A DNA stretch of 20,890 nt, taken from JBFMFH01 sp040752275. Lineage in GTDB: Bacteria > Acidobacteriota > Vicinamibacteria > Vicinamibacterales > JAKQTR01. This document shows, piece by piece, positions 15,483 through 20,890 of the stretch (positions are counted from its first letter, which is position 1; each line of letters starts with the position of its first letter). The DNA is taken from NCBI GenBank assembly GCA_040752275.1, contig JBFMFH010000123.1, positions 1 through 20,890 on the forward strand, given 5' to 3'. The position numbers and the translations under genes were made by a program. The notes under the pieces were generated by a model. It saw only the letters and a list, made by a program, of their open reading frames with translations, searched no databases and was not told where the DNA came from.

Positions 15483-16034
15483 TCAATCGAACACGTCAGC
15501 TTTCGTGAACGGGGTTCCTGCTGCATCCCTTGCTGAGATGATTGGTTGTTCGCCCAAATCGTGCGGCCATGCGATCGCCAGGTCCGCGTCACTCCACAGG
15601 ATCGTACGCTCGGCCTCGGGCGCGTAGAACTCGGTTGCCTTGTAGGTCACGTCCGCCTCATCCGACAGGACCAGATAGCCGTGCGCCAGCCCGGGAGGAA
15701 TCCATACCTGCCGGTGGTCCTCATCCGACAATTCCACACCCACCCACCGCCCGAACGCCGGCGACGAACGCCGCAGGTCGACGGCCACGTCGAAGATCCT
15801 GCCCCGGGCGACCTGCACCAGCTTTCCCTGAGGCCGTTCAAGCTGGTAGTGCAGTCCCCGCAGCACGCCTCGCGACGACCTTGCGTGATTGTCCTGCACG
15901 AAGGTCACATCGAGTCCGGTCGCCTCGCGGAACGCCTTCGCATTCCAGCACTCGAGGAAGAAGCCTCGTTCGTCGCCGAACACGCGCGGCTCGAGCTCCA
16001 GCACGCCCGGAATCCTCGCTGCCGTCACCTTCAC
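15483..16034 (-). CDS. rfbC: dTDP-4-dehydrorhamnose 3,5-epimerase
   Basis: RfbC (RmlC) epimerises dTDP-4-keto-6-deoxy-glucose at C3 and C5 in dTDP-L-rhamnose synthesis (EC 5.1.3.13). The 183-residue product, the normal length, has the cupin features DERGFFLECW, FVQDNHARSSRGVLRGLHYQ with the catalytic-type His62, PQGKLVQVARG, and IPPGLAHGY followed by YKATEFYAPEAER and the Asp-bearing WSDADLAIAWP. The start is a GTG at 16034, 3 bp after the rfbA stop. It is the last gene of the rfbBAC run. No reductase gene (rfbD) follows; mnmG is next. Confidence 0.96.
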   Translation of the reverse strand: MKVTAARIPGVLELEPRVFGDERGFFLECWNAKAFREATGLDVTFVQDNHARSSRGVLRGLHYQLERPQGKLVQVARGRIFDVAVDLRRSSPAFGRWVGVELSDEDHRQVWIPPGLAHGYLVLSDEADVTYKATEFYAPEAERTILWSDADLAIAWPHDLGEQPIISARDAAGTPFTKADVFD

Positions 16035-16037
16035 CAG

Positions 16038-16916
16038 CTACGCCTCCTCGAGCAGCCCAAAGAGGTACTGCCCGTAGTCGCTCTTCTGGAGCGTCCGTGC
16101 AAGCTCCGCGAGTTGATCCCGGCCGATGAAGCCCTTTCGGTACGCGATCTCCTCCGGGCAGCAGATCTTGAGGCCCTGCCGGCGTTCGATGGTCTCGATG
16201 AACTGGCTCGCCTCGAGCATCGATGTGTGCGTCCCGGTGTCGAGCCACGCGATCCCGCGGCCCATCACTTCGACCGTCAACTCACCCGCCGCCAGGTATG
16301 TCTGATTCACGTCGGTGATCTCGAGCTCGCCGCGCGCCGACGGTTTCAACGCCGCCACGATGTCGACAACCCGTGCATCGTAGAAATACAGGCCCGTCAC
16401 CGCGTAGTTCGACTTGGGCCTCGCGGGCTTCTCTTCGATCGCCGTGGCCCGCCCGTGCGCGTCGAAGTCGACCACGCCGTACCGCTCCGGGTCCCGCACG
16501 TGATACGCGAACACCGTTGCGCCTCCGGTTCTGCCCGCGGCACGCTCGAGCTGCTGCGCCAGCTCGGCACCATAGAAGACGTTGTCACCGAGCACCAACG
16601 CTGACGGGCCTCCGCTCACGAACTCGCGTCCCACGACGAAGGCCTGCGCGAGTCCGCCTGGTTCCGGCTGCACCGCGTACTGCAGATCCAGGCCCCACTG
16701 GCGGCCATCGCCAAGCAACGCGCGGAAGCGGGGCGTGTCCTCGGGTGTCGAAATGATCAGAATCTCCCGAATCCCCGCCAGCATCAGCGTGCTGAGCGGG
16801 TAGTAGACCATCGGCTTGTCGTAAATCGGCAGCAGTTGCTTCGACACGACGTGCGTCACCGGATACAAACGCGTCCCGCTGCCGCCCGCCAGCACGATCC
16901 CTCGCCGACGGCTCAT
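16038..16916 (-). CDS. rfbA: Glucose-1-phosphate thymidylyltransferase
   Basis: RfbA (RmlA) makes dTDP-glucose from dTTP and glucose 1-phosphate, the first step to dTDP-sugars (EC 2.7.7.24), and is usually feedback-inhibited by dTDP-rhamnose. The 292-residue product, the same length as well-studied RmlA, starts MSRRRGIVLAGGSGTRLYPV with the nucleotide-binding GGSGTR (11-16), then SKQLLPIYDKPMVYYPLS, and LVLGDNVFYG and EITDVNQTYL later. The ATG at 16916 has an excellent GGAGG about 8 bases upstream, one of the best ribosome-binding sites in the window. It sits between rfbB (140-bp gap) and rfbC (3 bp). Confidence 0.97.
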   Translation of the reverse strand: MSRRRGIVLAGGSGTRLYPVTHVVSKQLLPIYDKPMVYYPLSTLMLAGIREILIISTPEDTPRFRALLGDGRQWGLDLQYAVQPEPGGLAQAFVVGREFVSGGPSALVLGDNVFYGAELAQQLERAAGRTGGATVFAYHVRDPERYGVVDFDAHGRATAIEEKPARPKSNYAVTGLYFYDARVVDIVAALKPSARGELEITDVNQTYLAAGELTVEVMGRGIAWLDTGTHTSMLEASQFIETIERRQGLKICCPEEIAYRKGFIGRDQLAELARTLQKSDYGQYLFGLLEEA

Positions 16917-17049
16917 CACATACCTCCGCTGCTGTTCGTGCACCTCTGTCCCCCGCGCGGGGTTTCTCGCTGGCGACCCCGCCGGCCGCGCACCCCGTCT
17001 CGCCGCTCGGCCCCGGGAATCTCGTCGGCCGCTCGGGCCGACTCGCTCC

Positions 17050-17078
17050 CTCCTGTCTACTGTCTACTGTTTCCCGAC
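17050..17078. repeat. Short heptad array at the rfbB stop
   Basis: Units of GTCTACT/GTCTACTG type on the plus strand run over the rfbB stop codon (17057-17059) and encode its last residues (SGNSRQ). In mRNA sense it is a purine-rich array at a gene end. Confidence 0.6.
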
Positions 17079-18133
17079 CGTGCTCCGTAGTTCACATCTA
17101 TCCACGCGCGGTATTCCCCCGACATGACGTGCTGCACCCACGCCTGGTTGTCGAGGTACCACTCGACAGTCTTGAGCAGGCCAGACTCGAGCGTTTCCTG
17201 CGCGCGCCAGCCCAGCTCCCGCTCGATCTTGGTCGTGTCCATCGCGTAGCGCCGATCGTGCCCGGGCCTGTCCGGCACGAACACGATCAGCCGCTCACGT
17301 GGCCCGACGCCGTCCGGCGTCAACTCGTCGAGGAGCCGACAGACCGTCCCCACGATGTCGAGATTCGGGCGCTCACTTGATCCGCCGATGTTGTAGGTCT
17401 CCCCCACTCGTCCCCGCGCCAGCACAGCCCGAATGGCGCTGCAGTGATCGCCCACGAACAGCCAATCGCGGATGTTCATCCCGTCGCCGTACAGCGGCAA
17501 CGGCTTCCCCGCCAGCGCGTTCACGATCATCAGGGGAATCAGCTTCTCGGGGAACTGGAACGGGCCGTAGTTGTTCGAGCAGTTCGTCGTCAATGTCGGC
17601 AAGCCGTGCGTCTCGTGACAGGCCCGGACCAGATGATCCGCGGCCGCCTTCGATGCGGCGTACGGGCTGTTCGGCCGGTACGGCCTCTCCTCCGAGAACG
17701 GCGCCTCGGCCGGCCCGAGCGATCCGTACACCTCGTCGGTCGACACGTGGAGGAACCGGAACCGCAACTGGCGCTCTGCCGGCAGACTCATCCAGTATCG
17801 GCGCACACTCTCGAGCAGGCGGTGTGTTCCAACGACGTTGGTCTGGATGAAGGCGTCGGCGCCCAGAATGGACCGGTCGACATGAGTCTCGGCCGCAAGG
17901 TGGACCACGGCTTCAGGCCGATGGGCGTCGAGCAGACTCGACACGAGCCCATCGTCACAGATGTCACCGTGCACGAAGCGGTGGCGCCCGTCACCCGCAA
18001 CGGCCGAGAGGTTCTCGCGGTTGCCGGCATAGGTCAGCTTGTCGAGCGTGATGACAGGGGTGCCGCACACTCGCAGCCAGTCGAGAACGAAGTTGGACCC
18101 GATGAACCCGGCACCGCCCGTAACCAGGAGCAT
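17057..18133 (-). CDS. rfbB: dTDP-glucose 4,6-dehydratase
   Basis: RfbB (RmlB) is an extended short-chain dehydrogenase that converts dTDP-glucose to dTDP-4-keto-6-deoxy-glucose with NAD (EC 4.2.1.46). The 358-residue product begins MLLVTGGAGFIGSNFV, with the GxxGxxG nucleotide motif at 6-12. The catalytic triad region STDEVYG (T132, D133, E134) and YAASK (Y158, K162) are present, and EKLIPLMIVNALAGKPLPLYGDG and NIRDWLFVGDHC are typical of the family. The ATG at 18133 has GGAGC-like purines upstream; a longer frame to 18298 overlaps mnmE and is not family-like. It is first of the rfbBAC run, 67 bp after the mnmE stop. Confidence 0.97.
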   Translation of the reverse strand: MLLVTGGAGFIGSNFVLDWLRVCGTPVITLDKLTYAGNRENLSAVAGDGRHRFVHGDICDDGLVSSLLDAHRPEAVVHLAAETHVDRSILGADAFIQTNVVGTHRLLESVRRYWMSLPAERQLRFRFLHVSTDEVYGSLGPAEAPFSEERPYRPNSPYAASKAAADHLVRACHETHGLPTLTTNCSNNYGPFQFPEKLIPLMIVNALAGKPLPLYGDGMNIRDWLFVGDHCSAIRAVLARGRVGETYNIGGSSERPNLDIVGTVCRLLDELTPDGVGPRERLIVFVPDRPGHDRRYAMDTTKIERELGWRAQETLESGLLKTVEWYLDNQAWVQHVMSGEYRAWIDVNYGARSGNSRQ

Positions 18134-18200
18134 AGGACTCGCAGTATACCCATTCCAGCGGCTCAGACCGCCGAGCGCGTGCGGGGAGCTCCGCCGGCCG

Positions 18201-19715
18201 CTATTTCCCGATACAGAATCTCGAGAAGATCGCCCGCAGCACATCCTCGGTCGTGCGTCTGCCGGTGATTTCCTCGAAGGCCCGACGCGCGCCGGCAAGG
18301 TCGGCGAGCAGGAATTCCTCGGAGACGCCAGCAGGGGACGCTGTCGCCCTGTCGAGCGCGCCGAGCGCCTCCTCGAGGAGGTTCTGGTGCCTGATGTTCG
18401 TCACCATGGGCGAGTCGCGGATCGCTTCGTCCGCCTCGAGGGCGCGGAGGAGGGCAGAGCGAAAGGTGTCCCAGCCCTGGCCGGACTTCAGCGACAACCG
18501 CACGGGCTTGGGATGCCCCGCGGTCATCGACCCCGCGAGTTCCGCCCAACGCCAGACTGCCGGCAGATCAGTCTTGTTCACCACCGGAACGCGCCTCAGT
18601 CCGCGCACTTCCGCCAGCAAGTCCCGGTCCCACGCCTCCACGCGGCGCGATTGGTCGAACACCAGGACCACCACGTCCGCGACCGCGGCCGCCCTGCGCG
18701 CGCGTGCGACGCCCTCCGCTTCGATGACATCCGCGCCGGCGCGGATCCCGGCAGTGTCCACCACGCCGAGCCGGATCCCTTCGAAGTCGACCGTCTCGGT
18801 CAGCAGATCTCTCGTCGTGCCGGGAATGTCGGTGACAATCGCACGCTCCGCCCCAACCAGGCGGTTGAACAGCGTCGACTTCCCCACGTTCGGCTTTCCG
18901 AGGATCGCAATCTGCCGTCCCTCGCGCACCACGCGGCCTTGCTTGGCGGTCGCCAGCAGCGCGGCCACACCCTCGCGCACGCGCGCGACGATGGACGCGA
19001 TCTCTCCCCGATCGGCGAAGTGGTAGCCTTCTTCCGGGAAGTCCAACGAGGCCTCGAGACGGACCACCAGGTCGAACAGCTCGCGATCGAGCGCACCAAC
19101 GGCCTCGGTTAGTGTTCCCTGCAACTGGTCGAAGGCAACCCTTGCCTGGAGGGGCGTGACCGCGTCAACCAGGTCGTTGACCGCTTCGGCCTGCGCGAGG
19201 TCCATGCGTCCGTTCAGGAATGCCCGCAGCGTAAACTCGCCGGGTTCGGCCAGCCGGGCGCCCGCCAGCAACGCGGCCTGCAGGATCTCACGCAGGAGCT
19301 CCGGGCTTCCGTGCGCGCTGATCTCGACGACATCCTCACCAGTATAGGAGTGCGGCCCGGCGAAGAACGTGGCGACGGCCTCGTCTATTGGGCCGCGGCC
19401 TGGTCCCATCACAAGACAGTACGTGGCGTGCCGGTGGGCGAGAGCGGGGACCCCGGATCCGGGAGCCGGGCTCAAGAACCCGGGCTCCAGGACCCGAGCA
19501 GCTTCATCGTCACGGCGTGTGTGCGCCTCTTCGTTCCGTGCGTTCGCGGCGTCCCCGCAGCCCGGCGCCGCGTGTTCCTCGCGGGACGGCTTGACGGTGG
19601 TAAGGATCCGTTGCGCAGTTGGTCGCGCCTCCGGGCCACTGATGCGCACCACGCCGATTCCCCCGCGGCCGGGCGGGGTCGCGATGGCCGCGATCGTGGA
19701 GGTGGGGTCGAACAA
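18201..19715 (-). CDS. mnmE: tRNA modification GTPase MnmE with an N-terminal-domain insertion
   Basis: MnmE is the GTPase and folate-binding partner of MnmG in wobble-uridine modification. I choose the TTG at 19715, which gives FDPTSTIAAIATPPGRGGIG, the expected family N-terminus, and 504 residues. The G-domain has GKPNVGKS (273-280), PGTTRD (298-303), DTAG (320-323) and NKTD (380-383), and the catalytic C-terminal CIGK is the last four residues. Residues about 44-95 (before YCLVMGPG) are extra compared with the usual 450-460-residue protein; they are polar and come from palindromic DNA. The TTG abuts a long heptad array with no Shine-Dalgarno. Initiation further upstream would add a repeat-encoded Leu/Ser/Cys stretch, which I consider unlikely. 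Confidence 0.93.
   Translation of the reverse strand: MFDPTSTIAAIATPPGRGGIGVVRISGPEARPTAQRILTTVKPSREEHAAPGCGDAANARNEEAHTRRDDEAARVLEPGFLSPAPGSGVPALAHRHATYCLVMGPGRGPIDEAVATFFAGPHSYTGEDVVEISAHGSPELLREILQAALLAGARLAEPGEFTLRAFLNGRMDLAQAEAVNDLVDAVTPLQARVAFDQLQGTLTEAVGALDRELFDLVVRLEASLDFPEEGYHFADRGEIASIVARVREGVAALLATAKQGRVVREGRQIAILGKPNVGKSTLFNRLVGAERAIVTDIPGTTRDLLTETVDFEGIRLGVVDTAGIRAGADVIEAEGVARARRAAAVADVVVLVFDQSRRVEAWDRDLLAEVRGLRRVPVVNKTDLPAVWRWAELAGSMTAGHPKPVRLSLKSGQGWDTFRSALLRALEADEAIRDSPMVTNIRHQNLLEEALGALDRATASPAGVSEEFLLADLAGARRAFEEITGRRTTEDVLRAIFSRFCIGK
19452..19488. repeat. Palindromic DNA within the mnmE insertion
   Basis: A perfect 12-bp palindrome CCCGGATCCGGG (19452-19463) joins an inverted pair GGAGCC (19462-19467) and GGCTCC (19483-19488). 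It lies in the part encoding the non-conserved MnmE insertion, suggesting that the insertion arose from a palindromic repeat. Confidence 0.55.
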
Positions 19716-19716
19716 T

Positions 19717-19791
19717 ACAGACAGAATACAGAAGATAGGAGACAGAAGACAGGAGACAGAAGACAGAAGACAGGAGACAGAAGACAGAAGG
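19717..19791. repeat. Longest heptad array, directly upstream of mnmE
   Basis: About ten consecutive AGAAGAC/AGGAGAC/AGAATAC units on the plus strand. The mnmE TTG start (19713-19715) touches its edge. In mRNA sense it is a run of GTCTTCT/GTCTCCT, i.e. a pyrimidine-rich leader. Confidence 0.92.
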
Positions 19792-20098
19792 GGGGCCGCG
19801 TCGTGCTCATCGCGCGACCGCTCTTGCTGCCGGGCCCGCCAGCCGGCGGGGTCACCAGCGAGAGCACCGGTGGCGCGTGTCGACCCACTCGTGCGGGCCC
19901 CTCGAACCGAGCCGAGGGCGATAGGTCGCAAAACGCACCGGGAGGGTTGACAGGCGTGGGGTCACAGGTGCCGACCCCGGGCTCGGCTGGCACACATGTC
20001 CTGCCGGCGAAGCGCCTGTCGCGCCGGAGCCCGCCAGGGCGAAGGCGGACGAACGGGGCCGCGGCCTGCGGCCGGAGTAGAAGGAACGGTCATCCCGA
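19792..20098. other. Gene-free interval between the mnmE-side heptad array and 102-bp copy B
   Basis: I see no protein with family features on either strand. It contains a GGGGTC (19958-19963)/GACCCC (19973-19978) hairpin with a 9-base loop, and a GC-rich stretch at about 20008-20050 with complementary GCGCC/GGCG-type segments. Open frames here are short, Arg/Pro-rich and cross repeats. It is best regarded as a repeat-accumulating intergenic region. Confidence 0.55.
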
Positions 20099-20200
20099 GC
20101 GGGTGGCGCCGGACGCGCGCCCGCCGCGGCGGAAGACCCTCAGCCGTGGTCATGTTTGTGGGTCTGAGCAGCGGTGGGCTGTCCGGCGACAGGACCCGCG
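20057..20200 (+). repeat. 102-bp dispersed element, copy B (core 20099-20200), with extended 5' flank
   Basis: The core differs from copies A and C at a single base (GGACGC instead of GGACGG, in the first hairpin). A further 42 bp upstream (20057-20098) align with the flank of copy C with several substitutions and one 1-base indel. It lies 64 bp downstream of the khpB stop and is oriented opposite to that gene. Confidence 0.85.
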
Positions 20201-20264
20201 AGGGAAGGATCACAGATGGGCCTCGCCGGCAGCGAGAGTCCTGCGAGAAAGGGGGTCCTCGGCG

Positions 20265-20717
20265 TCAGCTCCGCGGCGAGATGATCACCATCTTCGAGAA
20301 TGCGTCCCCGATGCTCTCCGATGAGATGTCAGGAAGCTCAGCGACCGCCATGTGCACGATGCGCCGCTCGTACGGGTTGAGCGGGCCAATCTCCTGCGGG
20401 GCACCGGTTGTCCGGGCCTTCTCGGCGAGGAACAGCGCCATCTGCCGCAGTTCACCGTCTTTGCCCTTCCTGAATCCGAGGCAGTCCACTGCGATGCGTT
20501 TCCCCTCGGGCATCTCGTGGCGGAAGACTGCCGCCACGACCTGCTGCAGGGCATTCAGGCCCTCGCCGCGCCGGCGGACGAGCAGATCCCCGCCGTCGCC
20601 GCTCAAATCGATGCGCACACCGTCCGGGGTCTCCTCGGTGGAAGCCGCCAGCGACAGACCCATCGCATTCGTCACGGCTACCACGAATTCACTCACGCGG
20701 GCATTGAGATCGGACAT
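20265..20717 (-). CDS. khpB: KH/R3H-domain RNA-binding protein (KhpB/Jag), short form
   Basis: KhpB (also Jag or SpoIIIJ-associated protein) is an RNA-binding protein, usually encoded between yidC and mnmE. The 150-residue product has a KH-like part (about 18-80, with LLVRRRGEGLNALQQVV where the GxxG loop region of Jag lies) and a C-terminal R3H domain with LNPYERRIVHMAV (R118, H122) followed by ISSESIGDAFSKMVII. The Jag_N domain found in the roughly 200-residue Firmicutes proteins is absent. The ATG at 20717 gives a sensible N-terminus. The gene is bracketed by direct copies of the 102-bp element. Its upstream partner yidC would be expected beyond the right edge. Confidence 0.9.
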   Translation of the reverse strand: MSDLNARVSEFVVAVTNAMGLSLAASTEETPDGVRIDLSGDGGDLLVRRRGEGLNALQQVVAAVFRHEMPEGKRIAVDCLGFRKGKDGELRQMALFLAEKARTTGAPQEIGPLNPYERRIVHMAVAELPDISSESIGDAFSKMVIISPRS

Positions 20718-20740
20718 GTTCAGCTCTCACAGATGAGCGC

Positions 20741-20885
20741 GGCCGCGGTCTGCGGTCGGAGTGGACGGGGACGGTGATCCCGAGCGGGTGGCGCCGGACG
20801 GGCGCCCGCCGCGGCGGAAGACCCTCAGCCGTGGTCATGTTTGTGGGTCTGAGCAGCGGTGGGCTGTCCGGCGACAGGACCCGCG
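20741..20885 (+). repeat. 102-bp dispersed element, copy C (core 20784-20885), with extended 5' flank
   Basis: The core is identical to copy A. The flank (20741-20783) matches that of copy B imperfectly. It lies upstream of khpB and points away from it. The element ends 5 bp before the window edge, so further continuation cannot be judged. Confidence 0.85.
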
Positions 20886-20890
20886 AGGGC

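Noticed and set aside
18134..18298. Longer N-terminus for RfbB
   Set aside because: The extra 55 residues overlap the mnmE 3' end and are not family-like; the ATG at 18133 places the GxxGxxG motif at the normal position.
19717..19791. CRISPR array
   Set aside because: Repeats are 7-bp contiguous units with no spacers and no cas genes nearby.
20099..20200. 102-bp element as SRP RNA, tmRNA or a known riboswitch
   Set aside because: I looked for their conserved cores (for example the GGAA-tetraloop region of SRP RNA) and found none. It also occurs in both orientations without a consistent downstream gene class.
19962..20213. Small minus-strand gene between mnmE and khpB
   Set aside because: The frame is mostly copy B of the 102-bp repeat read in reverse. 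The same peptide arises at copy A, and there is no ribosome-binding site or family resemblance.

Overview
This is a GC-rich bacterial chromosome segment in which every gene I can support is transcribed from the minus strand, so gene order is described from high to low coordinates. The backbone is the conserved origin-proximal cluster khpB(jag)-mnmE-mnmG-rsmG-parA-parB, with two parS sites next to parA, followed by selD and an F-type ATP synthase operon. Gene content, paired b/b' subunits, high GC and abundant short dispersed repeats suggest a member of Acidobacteriota (perhaps Vicinamibacteria-like). That assignment is an inference from general impression; no rRNA or marker comparison was possible.

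Layout from right to left: khpB (20717-20265) lies between two direct copies of a 102-bp element. A 549-bp gene-free stretch follows, ending in a long heptanucleotide array. Next come mnmE, then rfbB-rfbA-rfbC (dTDP-sugar synthesis) inserted between mnmE and mnmG, then mnmG overlapping rsmG, two parS sites, parA with a duplicated repeat-derived tail, parB and selD. The seven-gene run atpF'-atpF-atpH-atpA-atpG-atpD-atpC lacks atpB and atpE. At the left end are a PP2C-type phosphatase and a polysaccharide ABC exporter pair (permease and ATPase); the ATPase gene runs off the window.

The most notable gene-level result is that selD contains an in-frame TGA at the catalytic Cys/Sec position (codon 13). 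It is followed immediately by a hairpin with bacterial SECIS geometry, so the gene is best read as a selenoprotein. A conventional gene caller would start it 48 codons too late.

The most notable non-coding results are two repeat systems. The first is a set of heptanucleotide tandem arrays (units such as GGGATTC, AGGAGTC, AGGAGAC, AGAAGAC) in nearly every wider intergenic gap. They show one polarity: in mRNA sense, purine-rich arrays follow stop codons and pyrimidine-rich arrays precede start codons. In several atp gaps both arms are present and could pair. The second is a 102-bp element in three copies, two identical and one with a single substitution, which can be drawn as a closed multi-hairpin fold. 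Repeat DNA has also entered reading frames (the PP2C phosphatase, MnmE, the ParA tail, the MnmG N-terminus and the ABC ATPase C-terminus) without breaking them.

Functionally the window joins chromosome partitioning (ParABS), tRNA wobble-uridine modification (MnmE/MnmG), 16S rRNA methylation (RsmG), selenium activation (SelD), energy conversion (F1 and the b/b' stalk) and surface polysaccharide supply and export (RfbBAC and the Wzm/Wzt-like exporter).
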